Assembly: GCF_039522665.1 (NCBI RefSeq)
Contig: NZ_BAAADV010000007.1
Location: 310,001-374,000, forward strand
Origin: Natronoarchaeum mannanilyticum
GTDB taxonomy: Archaea; Halobacteriota; Halobacteria; Halobacteriales; Natronoarchaeaceae
Direction of reading: 5' to 3'
Length of the DNA: 64,000 nt
Positions 7,323-16,166 of this stretch are shown here, one piece after another. The stretch's first letter is position 1. Each line of letters starts with the position of its first letter. The notes below the pieces were generated by a model. That model was not told the origin of the DNA and did not search any database. It worked only from the letters and a program-made list of their open reading frames with translations. Position numbers and translations under genes: made by a program.

Positions 7323-7366
7323 GGGCGGGGCACTACTCCCGCCCAGGGTGCCCGCCTCATGGTGAT
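7323..7366 (+). repeat. Hairpin element copy 2 with GGTGAT motif
   Basis: GGGCGGG and CCCGCCC pair around the same GCACTACT loop as copy 1. CGCCTCATGGTGATGGAAT follows and is identical to the sequence before the replication gene. A 25-codon frame starts at the ATG but has no family-like sequence; a further GACGAC/GTCGTC hairpin lies just downstream. Confidence 0.6.
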
Positions 7367-7436
7367 GGAATCATCTTTTCTGACGACGGGCCTGGAACGA
7401 CGATCAGTCGTCCCGACTGAACATATGTTGTTGACG

Positions 7437-7720
7437 GGTTAAGTCAGTATCCCTATCACTGATTTAACGCAGTTCACACCGAGAATCGGGGAGGTGTTAA
7501 ACTCAAAACCACCAGGCGGCGAGGCGGTCTTAACGCATTTAACACATTTAACACCAACTGAGAGGGGTGTGTATGAGTTCTCGTCCGACTCTCTGTCTCT
7601 GTCTCGCTCTCTGTTTCTCTCTGTACCTACACGGGGTTCAGATTTGGTGTTAAATGCGTTAACTGGGGGTCGAATCCGTCTGCTATCTTGCGCTTTCTGA
7701 TTTAACACCGGGGTGTTAAA
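7437..7720. other. Candidate replication origin: TTAACAC/TTAACGC inverted repeats
   Basis: At least seven TTAAC(A/G)C-type boxes occur here. TTAACGCATTTAACAC (7530-7545, plus TTAACACC at 7548-7555) is mirrored by GGTGTTAAATGCGTTAA (7646-7662). Between these arms lies a pyrimidine-rich CTCTGTCTCTGTCTCGC-type tract (about 7579-7628). A perfect TTTAACACC-GG-GGTGTTAAA follows at 7701-7720, with further boxes at 7464-7470 and 7493-7500. The position just upstream of the primase-helicase gene is typical for a plasmid or viral origin. Assignment is by layout only. Confidence 0.6.
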
Positions 7721-7753
7721 CGCGTAGTTCGGTTCACAGTCGGTCAGACTGGA

Positions 7754-7802
7754 TACACTGGAAGTGGGAGTGTACACTGGAAGCGAAGGTGTACACTGGA
7801 AG
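7754..7802 (+). repeat. Three 19-bp iterons (TACACTGGAAG)
   Basis: TACACTGGAAG is found at 7754, 7773 and 7792, exactly 19 bases apart. Copies 2 and 3 share the longer GTGTACACTGGAAG-like core. Such helically spaced direct repeats beside a replication gene are typical binding sites for an initiator protein or copy-number control. Confidence 0.65.
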
Positions 7803-7865
7803 GACAGGTCAATCTGCCTAAGTGTTTTATGCTCCCAGGGAATACCTGATGGTAAGTGAGGTCAG

Positions 7866-7902
7866 CGGGGCTGCACTCCCCGTGACGACGCCTCATGGTG
7901 AT
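7866..7902 (+). repeat. Hairpin element copy 3 with ribosome binding site of replication gene
   Basis: CGGGG and CCCCG pair around CTGCACT (7866-7882); CGCCTCATGGTGATGGAAT follows. Here GGTGAT (7897-7902) is complementary to the archaeal 16S rRNA 3' end and lies five bases before the ATG at 7908, so it should be the ribosome binding site of the primase-helicase gene. The hairpin could control access to it. Confidence 0.6.
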
Positions 7903-7907
7903 GGAAT

Positions 7908-10900
7908 ATGAACGCACAAACCTCCCTGGGGGACTTTAGCGTCTCCCAGCACGACACAGACGAATCGACAACAACCAACACAGACGAACAAACCGGTCAC
8001 CGCGTGGTGACCGACGGCGGTGCCGACGCCGATCTCGACTTCAACTACGACGAACTGCGGTACATCCGCGTTGCTGACGGTAAGAAACAGCCCATTGACG
8101 CGTGGGGTGGATATTCGCAGGACTTCGAGGATGCAGACGATGTGTACATGCACGAAGAAGTGTGCGAGTCAGATCATGATGAATGGGGGGTCGTCGGTAT
8201 CGATGCTCCTGATGGTCACGACTGGTACACGTTCATCTTGGATATTGACATTCACAAATCGGACGACTACGATGTAGACGACATCGTCGTTACTGATGCA
8301 GAGGATACACCGATCGTCAAGTCGCAAAACGGTGGAGTGCACGTCTACTTCGCGCTTCACGAATCAGTGAAGGAAGCAGATATTGACCTTGTACACCCGT
8401 GGATCGACCTTCAGGGTAGTGCAACGAAGTCCCACGTTGTGGCACCCCGCAACATCCCTGGCTGTGAAGGCTCAGACTATGATTTGGTGAACGACACCGA
8501 AATCCCGGTGTTCTTCTCTGTGGGTGAGGTGCTCGACCGTGTCAATATTGGTGGTGAACCTATCGGCGAGCACGACCCAAGCGACCCGCTCGACGTTGAT
8601 TTCGAGCGCGGAGAAGCGCCTGACGAGATGCCGACGTGCTACTACTCGGCGCTCTCATTCCGTTCCTCAGAAGCGCGTGAGGAGCACCCGAACGCGTTCA
8701 AAATCGACACGTTCGCGGGTATGCTCGGGCTCGCCGCTGGCTACAGTGTCGATGATGTGACTGAGCACTTCGGGGAGTTCGCGCCGCACGGTACTGAGTT
8801 CGACGAGCAGCTGACGCGCGACCATCTGAAGAAACTGGCTCGGAAGCTGGATAACGGTGCTTTGGTGCCGCCGGCCATCAGTACGCTGCGCGAGCACGGG
8901 ATTCTCGCCGCTGGCGAGTCGTGTACGTGTAGTATCGAGTACCACGGTAGTGCTCCTTCCCCGAAGACGTCTGGCACGTCGGGCGGTTCGAGTGAAGGGT
9001 TCCACTCCGCGAGTGACCTTCAGTTCGACGGGAACACGTGCGGTTGGTACGATGAAGTCAAGCGCGACGACGGGTCAACAGAATATGTTTGGCGTGAGGT
9101 GGCGAACTTCCGCCTTGAGGCTCTCTCCTACTTGTTCGAGGAGGGGGAGCGCCTGATCGAACTGCGCGTGATTCCCTCGACTGGCGAGGAGAGCTACGAG
9201 GTGACGGTACCGGCGACGGTGTTCAACGACGTTCGGAAATTCAAGAACAACGTTGTGACCGGGATTACGACCACATGGAGCGGGAGTGCTAAGCGCAACC
9301 ACCTCGATGAACTGCGGAAGCTTGTCGGCTCCCAAGATGCTCCCGTTCGGCAGGGCGTGAATTACCTGGGACTGAACCCGGAAACAGGTGAATTCCTGAC
9401 TCCGAACGGTGTCCTGACCGAAGGCGGCTGGACGGACGACCCTGAATCGGTGTTGATTGACGGTGGTTCGACCCCGGAAGCATCCTGGGATCTCGACCCG
9501 GACACGCACACGGAGTACGATGCCGATGAAGTGCTGGATATCATCGACCTTGTGACGTCGATGCGGAACACTGAGCGGTTCCTCCCTGTGCTTGGTTGGC
9601 TGTATACGACTCCCGTACGCCCCTACATCCAGTCCTGGGAAGGCGAGTTTAATTCTGTTCACGTGTCGGGCGAAACAGGGAGTGGAAAGTCAACCTCTCT
9701 CAGTATTCTGTCAGAGATGGTGGGGCTGAATGGTGAACCGATGAAGGTTGACGACACGAAATTTGCGATGGTGCAGTCGTTCTCGTCCACTCGCTCGGTG
9801 CCATTGTGGTTTGACGAGTACAAGCCGTCAGACCTGAAGGATTACGAGGTTGACCGGTTCCAGAACTTGCTGCGTGATGCAACTAAGGGGAACCAAGCAT
9901 CACGGGGGACACAAAGTCAGACGACCAACCAGTATCCAGTGAAGGCTCCTGTTATGGTGTCGGGGGAGCAGCGTCTGCAAGGGTCTGCGGAAGAACGGCG
10001 GAGTATCGTGACACGGTTCCTGAAGAACGTGCAGGAAGAAGGCTCTGAGATGAACATCGCGTTCTCGAAGCTCACCGGCAAGGACTATCGCGGTGAGAGC
10101 GGCGATCTGCGCTATCCTCAGGAACGCGACCTATCGCAGCACGCGTTCGCATACATCCAGTTTGTTCTCAGTCTCGATGAGAGCGAACTCCGTTCTCTCT
10201 GGCGGGAGTCGAAGGAACACGTTGCCGATCTCTTGGAGACCGCTGGTATCGAGGGAATGGAGTCACTGCCACGTCAAGGGCTTCAGACGATTCACTTCGG
10301 TATCACGCTTGCTGAGAAGTTCGCAGAATCGATGGCTGAGGAAGCCGATGCGTCTGCGGATGTTATCCCATCCCCTGACGAGCTTGATGAAGCGATTCTC
10401 TACAGTGCAGACGAAATGGGTGCCCGCGAAGATGGTCGGAAGAACCACCTCGATGACTTCATTGAGCTCGCTTCCCGTGCTTCGCAGGCAGATTATCTTG
10501 AGCGAGGGACGCACTATACGGTGGTGAATGAAGGTGCGCCAGATGAACAACTGGCGTTCCATCTGCCGTCTGTGCATGATGCGGTGTCGAAATACGCCCG
10601 TGACCATGATATCACCGGTGTTGACTTGTTGAACAGTGCTTCTGACTATCGTGACCATATGCAAGAACACGCGGATAAGAACGACAGCTACGTCGTTACT
10701 CACTCGCAGGTGACGCCGCCACTGAACCGCTGCGCTCGCATTGATCCAGAACACGCTGCGGACACTCTGGACTTCAACCTGAGAGCGTTCGGGTTGGGGG
10801 ACGAACCGGTCGTTGAAGAGCAGTCGCTTGAGGCGGCTGCGACGCCTATCTCAGAACTTTCGACGAGCGGGAATCCGTATGCGACAGTTACGGTGCAGTG

Positions 10901-11609
10901 CCTGTCGTGGCGTGAACCCATGAGCGAGAGTGGCCCAACCGAGCAAGGGGCGGTGTCGGACGCGACTGGAACGGTCGATATCGTTGACTGGATGGGGGCG
11001 AGTCTCGACGATTCGCTTGAAGAAGACGAGTACTACGTGCTGAAGGACGTGCGGGTCAGCTCGTATAACGACGCCATCCAGCTCGAGGTCGTGCAGGGAG
11101 TGACCGAAGCGGAGACCATCCAGCAAGGCGTTGGTCACACGTCGCACGCTGATGCGGGAGAGAACCAGGCCATGGATGCCGTGGCTGATGGTGGCCGTGA
11201 AACAGACACGGATGGGCCAGACGCTGACGACGATCCTGCCAATGAAGACAGTTCATCGGACAGTAGCGACGATAACGACGATGGCTCTGGGGAAGACACT
11301 ACCTCTACTGAGGAAAGCTCGTCAGAAGCGTCTCAGAGCGAGTCTGACAACACTGGTGAGACGCCGTCTGATTCCAGTGGCATCGAACATCAGGTCGCAA
11401 GCACCGTCTGGGAGCTCTCAGACGGGATTATGACTGGTGTCAAGCGCGCAGCTATCAAGGGTGAGGAACATCCGATGGAAGGTGACCGTGTGGATGAAAT
11501 CCTCGACCGCCTGCTCGACGAGGGTATGCTGTACCTTGGCGGTGATGGTGACGAGAGTGTTGTCGGTGTGACGGCGGATCTGCGCGACTTCGTTCAGGCC
11601 GACGACTGA
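7908..11609 (+). CDS. Primase-polymerase/helicase replication protein with OB and winged-helix C-terminus
   Basis: This 1233-residue replication protein appears to have four parts. Residues about 45-220 look like an archaeo-eukaryotic prim-pol domain, with LDIDIH near 111-116 as metal site and GSATKSHVVAP as the later conserved strand. Residues about 540-720 are a P-loop helicase: GETGSGKST near 588 and VPLWFDEYK near 630. Residues about 985-1065 read as an OB-fold (TVTVQCLSWREP, ATGTVDIVDWMG, YYVLKDVRV). A Ser/Asp-rich linker then leads to a final winged helix (VKRAAIKGEEHPMEGDRVDE). It follows the origin-like region directly and is presumably its initiator. Such multidomain proteins are known from archaeal plasmids and viruses; the exact OB and winged-helix boundaries are my reading. 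Confidence 0.85.
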   Translation: MNAQTSLGDFSVSQHDTDESTTTNTDEQTGHRVVTDGGADADLDFNYDELRYIRVADGKKQPIDAWGGYSQDFEDADDVYMHEEVCESDHDEWGVVGIDAPDGHDWYTFILDIDIHKSDDYDVDDIVVTDAEDTPIVKSQNGGVHVYFALHESVKEADIDLVHPWIDLQGSATKSHVVAPRNIPGCEGSDYDLVNDTEIPVFFSVGEVLDRVNIGGEPIGEHDPSDPLDVDFERGEAPDEMPTCYYSALSFRSSEAREEHPNAFKIDTFAGMLGLAAGYSVDDVTEHFGEFAPHGTEFDEQLTRDHLKKLARKLDNGALVPPAISTLREHGILAAGESCTCSIEYHGSAPSPKTSGTSGGSSEGFHSASDLQFDGNTCGWYDEVKRDDGSTEYVWREVANFRLEALSYLFEEGERLIELRVIPSTGEESYEVTVPATVFNDVRKFKNNVVTGITTTWSGSAKRNHLDELRKLVGSQDAPVRQGVNYLGLNPETGEFLTPNGVLTEGGWTDDPESVLIDGGSTPEASWDLDPDTHTEYDADEVLDIIDLVTSMRNTERFLPVLGWLYTTPVRPYIQSWEGEFNSVHVSGETGSGKSTSLSILSEMVGLNGEPMKVDDTKFAMVQSFSSTRSVPLWFDEYKPSDLKDYEVDRFQNLLRDATKGNQASRGTQSQTTNQYPVKAPVMVSGEQRLQGSAEERRSIVTRFLKNVQEEGSEMNIAFSKLTGKDYRGESGDLRYPQERDLSQHAFAYIQFVLSLDESELRSLWRESKEHVADLLETAGIEGMESLPRQGLQTIHFGITLAEKFAESMAEEADASADVIPSPDELDEAILYSADEMGAREDGRKNHLDDFIELASRASQADYLERGTHYTVVNEGAPDEQLAFHLPSVHDAVSKYARDHDITGVDLLNSASDYRDHMQEHADKNDSYVVTHSQVTPPLNRCARIDPEHAADTLDFNLRAFGLGDEPVVEEQSLEAAATPISELSTSGNPYATVTVQCLSWREPMSESGPTEQGAVSDATGTVDIVDWMGASLDDSLEEDEYYVLKDVRVSSYNDAIQLEVVQGVTEAETIQQGVGHTSHADAGENQAMDAVADGGRETDTDGPDADDDPANEDSSSDSSDDNDDGSGEDTTSTEESSSEASQSESDNTGETPSDSSGIEHQVASTVWELSDGIMTGVKRAAIKGEEHPMEGDRVDEILDRLLDEGMLYLGGDGDESVVGVTADLRDFVQADD

Positions 11610-12296
11610 CGTTCGCCGGCTAGTTCTTTTCAGTTATTTGATGTAGCGTTTGGGGCTCGCGTCTGTACCCCCTTGGCTTCTGGTGGACACCGTCGTTTCC
11701 AGTCTGTATTTCTGCATGGTACCCTATTCCTTGGTTCCATTTGAGCGGGTTTTGGCGGTGATCCGCGCGAGTATTTTCGAGAACGGGCGTCGTTCTCCGA
11801 AGATTCCGGGTTAATCAACGGTATATTGAAATCGGCAACAAATGTAGCGACGTGACTTCGGGGTGTATTTGGGAGGAACAGGGTTGTTCTGCGAATATAT
11901 CGCACGTTCAGCAGGTCGTATTTAAAGATGGTGCGCCGTCACTACCGTTGTCGCGACCACATCGAGCGCTCAATTCGGCAGAATCTCCCGATCTACGCGG
12001 TGTTTTGCCCCTGTCACATTGGTAGCGAGTACTAGCCGGGCGGTTTCTGCGGTGCGGGTGCTGTGGGGTTATAATATTTTGATTTGAAAGACCGCTGATA
12101 CTGGTTCGAGGGGGTCGAATCGAGTCTTACCAAACCGTTGTCGACGACGATTACCACCCAGTTCTATTACCTACGCATAAGCCTTTAATTCAATCAGATA
12201 CTCTTTTGAAATGTTGATACAGTCGCCCCGCTCCGACAGCCCTCCAAACTGACGGAACACAGCGAGACTCAGTCGGCCAAAACAACAGAACAAAAC
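11610..12296. other. Noncoding stretch between replication and structural genes
   Basis: No convincing gene is visible; a 91-codon minus-strand frame at 11630-11905 is proline/arginine-rich and looks random. GC falls toward the middle, with TTATAATATTTTGATTT near 12070. CTTTAATTCAATC near 12183 is a possible promoter for the structural operon that starts at 12297. Confidence 0.4.
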
Positions 12297-12680
12297 ATGG
12301 TAAGCAAACAAATCGACGGAATCGACGTCCCATTCATCGCCATCTACACGCTAATGGGCGTCCTCACGACAGGCATCGGCACATTCACCCTCTTCGGGTT
12401 CGACTTCAGCGCAGTCCTCACAACCCTCGTCGGGTTCGAAGTCACCGCTGCGTTCCTCGTCAGCATCATCTCCATCGTGGTGATCGGTGCGACGAACGAA
12501 CTCGACCCAACAGACCTCGCAACAGAACAACGCGCCCTCCTCGGCGCGACACTGTTCGTGATGGTCATCAGCTCCTGGGTACCCGAAGTACAGAGCGCAA
12601 TCACCGGCAGCGACATGATTGGCCTGCCAGTGTTCGTGCTCTACACCGCAGCAGTAGGCAGCATTTCCTACCTCGGGTGA
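12297..12680 (+). CDS. Four-TM membrane protein, pleolipovirus internal-membrane-protein-like
   Basis: The 127-residue protein has four hydrophobic segments: residues about 10-32, 40-64, 82-100 and 106-126, with short polar links. Size, topology and position immediately before a spike-like gene match the major membrane protein of pleolipoviruses (VP3 of HRPV-1, VP4 of HRPV-2/-6), which lines the inside of the virion membrane. The stop overlaps the next start as GTGA. I rely on topology and gene order rather than residue motifs, so homology remains to be shown. Confidence 0.6.
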   Translation: MVSKQIDGIDVPFIAIYTLMGVLTTGIGTFTLFGFDFSAVLTTLVGFEVTAAFLVSIISIVVIGATNELDPTDLATEQRALLGATLFVMVISSWVPEVQSAITGSDMIGLPVFVLYTAAVGSISYLG

Positions 12681-14710
12681 ATCGAACTATGAATAGTGAA
12701 TCGACCAACGAAAACGAACGCGGAACCGACCGCCGAACCTTCCTGAAAGGCGTCGGTGTGACATCAGCAGCCGCAATGACCGGTGGCGTAGCCTCCGGAA
12801 CCGCTGCTGCTGAAAGCACCACCACGTCCACCAGCGACAGTGATGGTGACTGGCTTGACGGATTCGGATTCGGCGGCGACAACGCCACCGCATCCGCGAA
12901 AGCACTCGGATACACCGCCATCGGCCCAATCGCCAAGGAAGCCGGCGAGTTCCTGTACGGTCAATACCAGCAGGAAATCAGCGAACGCACGGCGCAACAG
13001 ATGGAACTCGACCACTACGCGTACGTGCAGCAAATCAAGCGCACCCTACAAGCGCTCATCAAAGAGAACTACAACTCGATTCAGCTGGGTCAGCACAAAG
13101 CAGTCGCTGACGCCAAATGGGCCGTATACGAGGCAATGCAGAACGACGCCGGAGTATCCACGTCCGGTCTGAAAGCCCGGCAAGCGACGTTCGACGCCGG
13201 GGCAGTGTTCGAGAAGAACTTCCTCGTCGCGCTCGAGGAAGCCTACGCGAAACTGCACTCGATTCGAGACCTGCAAGTCACTCATGAGGGTATCAGTGAC
13301 CCTCACATCTGGTTCTACACCGACACAGACGGTGACCTGAACGAAGACCTGCACAGTCTCTCTGACGTGGATGTCACGCTGATGAACGGCGAGACCTTCA
13401 GTACGAAGGCAATCAGCACCGGTGCACAGCACGACAGTGCCCTGAAAGGGTACTACGTACACCCGTACTTCCACGGCGTCTCACTTAGCGACGGGTCGGA
13501 TCTGAGTGATCACATCACCGATCCACGACCGGACACGAATACAGGCGAATACTCCCTCCGTTACCAGCATCAGTATCAGTGGGACAACAACGGCGGTCAC
13601 ATTCTCGGGTTCGAGTACGACGCCTACGACTCGAACAATCCGGCGATTCAACCGTTCGCAGTCGTCGAGAACCTCGACGGTATCGGCGACGTGCTGATTG
13701 GCGAGAGCCAGCATCTCTCGATGTACGTCGCCTCCATTCTGCGAGAGCGCTACATCACCCTCGCCAATGAGATGCAGACCATGGGCGAGAACGCCTACGA
13801 GGCGTACGAGAACGGTGAAATCGAGCCAGACGATATCATCGACCCGTACATGGCCGCGCAGAACAGCGCCCAATCGTGGCGCGACACCGGCCACCACGGG
13901 TACGCGGCGTTCATGGCTGCGATGGAAGGGTACAGCAGTGACCTTTCCAAGACGTTCAAAATCAGCTATTACGACGCCAGCGACCAGACTACCTCGACCC
14001 TCACAGGGAATTTGCTGGCTGACCCGGACACGATGACTGCGTCAAAGACGCAAACCAAAACCATCGACTCCTGGACGTTCAGTGACCGGCTCGCTCTCTC
14101 GCACGATTCGGAGTACTTCGACCACCGTACCGGGTACACGGTACGGCACGTCGATAGCTCCGGAACCTCGACCACGCTGAGCGAAGGCGACGACTACTCG
14201 ATCTCCTGGCAATCAGGGAACGAGAACGTCGTCATCAACAGCGACGGCAGCAACATCGGCTCCGTCACAGAAGGGTCGGGGTCAATCGAAGTTGATGTGA
14301 CCGCGAAGGTATCGACCTCGGTCACATGGAAGACCGGGAAGACGTACTCCGTCAGTCGAGACGGCCAGTACGTCTTTGCGAAATCGAAAGACGACGGCGG
14401 TGGCATTCTGTCGATGGACAAGGGTGACGAATTCACAATCGAGAAGATGTGGAACTCGGACAACCAGGAAATCACGAACGTCACCGCAGGAACGTACAAC
14501 GTCCAAACGAGATCAACCGCCGGGCTGTACGAGCAGCTGCGGCAGATTCTCAAAGCGCAACAAGACCTGAACCAGACCAACGCGACCGTTGGCGGTGGTT
14601 CAGGCAGCAGTAACGGATTCAATCTCTCCCAAGACCAGCTGCTCGGGCTTGCTGCCGGAGTGAGCGGTCTGGGAGTGCTTGCGTATCTCTTCAATGGAGG
14701 TAACAACTAA
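12677..14710 (+). CDS. Tat-exported, C-terminally anchored spike-like protein
   Basis: The GTG at 12677 overlaps the previous stop; an ATG at 12689 is an equally possible start. DRRTFLKGVGVTSAAAMTGG is a twin-arginine signal with cleavage probably near GTAAAES. About 620 exposed residues follow, rich in Asn, Ser, Thr and Tyr, then a Gly/Ser stretch and a C-terminal membrane anchor (LSQDQLLGLAAGVSGLGVLA). Size, anchor and position match pleolipovirus spike proteins, which bind the host and fuse membranes. The Tat signal matters because a tatA gene lies at the end of the same element. The anchor sequence resembles that of the next gene. Confidence 0.7.
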   Translation: MNRTMNSESTNENERGTDRRTFLKGVGVTSAAAMTGGVASGTAAAESTTTSTSDSDGDWLDGFGFGGDNATASAKALGYTAIGPIAKEAGEFLYGQYQQEISERTAQQMELDHYAYVQQIKRTLQALIKENYNSIQLGQHKAVADAKWAVYEAMQNDAGVSTSGLKARQATFDAGAVFEKNFLVALEEAYAKLHSIRDLQVTHEGISDPHIWFYTDTDGDLNEDLHSLSDVDVTLMNGETFSTKAISTGAQHDSALKGYYVHPYFHGVSLSDGSDLSDHITDPRPDTNTGEYSLRYQHQYQWDNNGGHILGFEYDAYDSNNPAIQPFAVVENLDGIGDVLIGESQHLSMYVASILRERYITLANEMQTMGENAYEAYENGEIEPDDIIDPYMAAQNSAQSWRDTGHHGYAAFMAAMEGYSSDLSKTFKISYYDASDQTTSTLTGNLLADPDTMTASKTQTKTIDSWTFSDRLALSHDSEYFDHRTGYTVRHVDSSGTSTTLSEGDDYSISWQSGNENVVINSDGSNIGSVTEGSGSIEVDVTAKVSTSVTWKTGKTYSVSRDGQYVFAKSKDDGGGILSMDKGDEFTIEKMWNSDNQEITNVTAGTYNVQTRSTAGLYEQLRQILKAQQDLNQTNATVGGGSGSSNGFNLSQDQLLGLAAGVSGLGVLAYLFNGGNN

Positions 14711-14711
14711 A

Positions 14712-15953
14712 ATGACTCACAAACACAACTCACAGAAGATCACCGCACTCGTACTCGTCGTCGCCATCACGCTCTCCGTGGTGTCGATGGCGATCGTCGC
14801 GAGTGCAGCAGTAACGACTTACACGACAGAAGCAGGGAACGCCTCGGACAGCCAAATTAGCGTGTCTGTTGCAGACGCGTCGGCTGCCGACGGTGATCCT
14901 TCGACACACGAAATCAAGTACAGAATTAGTGAAGACAGCGGTACCTACGACGCGACCATCGACAAGGTCGAATTCCAAGACTCAAATGGGAACGTCGTCT
15001 CCAGTATCCAACCCGGAACAACGATTAGTGCCGGCACGGAGACGGAGTTCACCAACGGGCCGCATCCGGGTGACTCAATGACGTCCGGGACGATGGTCGT
15101 CTACTACACCCACAACGGCACGTCCTACTCCCTCGCAGTGCCTGTTGACATCGACAGTGACGACGACGGCTACCTCAACAGTGCCGACAAGTACCCGTCC
15201 ATCGCTGCGTTCACAACCACACACGACGCTGTGTACGACTCTGACGGTGACGGGACTGCTGATCAAAGCCCGGACAACCTCACGGCGACTTTCGACTCCT
15301 CGACAGGGAATGCGACGGTCAGTATGTCGGCAGACACTGACGGTGACGGGACGTACGAAACGCAGCTGCTGTCCAAGGACATCGACACGGCCACAACCAC
15401 AACTGTCAGTACAGATGTCTCCGATGTGAACGCATCGAGTTTCCAGATCGAAACGCACGGCCCGGCAACGGTCAGTGGTCGCGGCATCGAATACATGGCA
15501 GATGCTGACGGTGACGGTATCGCTGACAGTAACGATGCGTACCCGAACACCGCGAAGCAGACGTGGACACTCAACCGCACGGACGGTGAGTCCGTCTACA
15601 GTGCGTTCGTCGAAGCACACAACTCCAGTAACGGTGGAACCGTTGAGCTGTCGGTGCACGGTATCAACCAGACCGACGGCAACACGACGAAACTCACCAC
15701 GAAAACCGTCACGGTTGGTAGCGACACCACGCTCGTTGAAGCCGACGTCGGTGACGGGAATCGCACGTTCGACGCCTACAAGGTCGAATTCCACGGGAAC
15801 GCCACGCAGGTCAACCACGGCCTGATTTACGAGGCGAACTCCGGCGGTGGTGGTAGCACTGACGGAGGCACCTCCCTGAGCCAAGAGCAACTGCTCGGCG
15901 TCGGTGTAGCGATTATCGGCGCTGGCGCGCTCCTGGTGTTCGCACGGGACTAA
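14712..15953 (+). CDS. Secreted, membrane-anchored protein with DxDxDG calcium-type repeats
   Basis: I choose the ATG at 14712, just past the preceding stop; the longer frame overlaps that gene. The N-terminus (KITALVLVVAITLSVVSMAI) is a Sec-type signal. Four acidic loops follow: DSDDDGYLNSADKYP, DSDGDGTADQSP, DTDGDGTYET and DADGDGIADSNDAYP, the thrombospondin-type-3/dockerin calcium pattern. The C-terminus, TSLSQEQLLGVGVAIIGAG, is a membrane anchor nearly matching that of the spike-like protein. It is probably a second virion surface protein or spike partner; no named homologue is recognised. Confidence 0.65.
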   Translation: MTHKHNSQKITALVLVVAITLSVVSMAIVASAAVTTYTTEAGNASDSQISVSVADASAADGDPSTHEIKYRISEDSGTYDATIDKVEFQDSNGNVVSSIQPGTTISAGTETEFTNGPHPGDSMTSGTMVVYYTHNGTSYSLAVPVDIDSDDDGYLNSADKYPSIAAFTTTHDAVYDSDGDGTADQSPDNLTATFDSSTGNATVSMSADTDGDGTYETQLLSKDIDTATTTTVSTDVSDVNASSFQIETHGPATVSGRGIEYMADADGDGIADSNDAYPNTAKQTWTLNRTDGESVYSAFVEAHNSSNGGTVELSVHGINQTDGNTTKLTTKTVTVGSDTTLVEADVGDGNRTFDAYKVEFHGNATQVNHGLIYEANSGGGGSTDGGTSLSQEQLLGVGVAIIGAGALLVFARD

Positions 15954-15968
15954 CGAGGTGAACACGCT

Positions 15969-16142
15969 ATGTGGTTCCTCCTCCCGTTCGTGTTCGATAT
16001 CCTGGGGTCGCTGCTTGACGCGGCGAAGCCGATCATCCTGATTGTCGGGTTGGTCGTGCTGGCCGAGATACTCGGCATCCCGGCTATCGACATGATTATC
16101 GGGACGATCCAAGGGGGTGGTTTCCCCAGCATGACCCACTAA
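15969..16142 (+). CDS. Small membrane protein (57 aa)
   Basis: The frame MWFLLPFVFDILGSLLDAAK...FPSMTH has one or two hydrophobic segments (PIILIVGLVVLAEILGI and an N-terminal one) and lies 15 bases after the preceding stop in the structural operon. Small membrane proteins of this sort occur between spike and NTPase genes in pleolipoviruses. It has no recognised family. Confidence 0.6.
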   Translation: MWFLLPFVFDILGSLLDAAKPIILIVGLVVLAEILGIPAIDMIIGTIQGGGFPSMTH

Positions 16143-16166
16143 ACGGGTTGATTTTTGGTGATACGT

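Larger units (their letters stand above)
6610..7436. other. Noncoding stretch upstream of the origin-like region
   Basis: Open frames here are short and lack family-like sequence. Visible structure: an AGGGTTAA promoter motif at 6643-6650, a perfect 7-bp stem CTCCCTC-AAGA-GAGGGAG at 6970-6987, and two hairpin elements of the type found before the replication gene (7174-7213 and 7323-7366). Nothing else is recognised between 6660 and 6960. Confidence 0.5.

Noticed and set aside
11630-11905. 91-residue minus-strand gene
   Set aside because: Composition is rich in Pro/Arg/Asn with no motif, in a region of falling GC between two operons; it is probably random.
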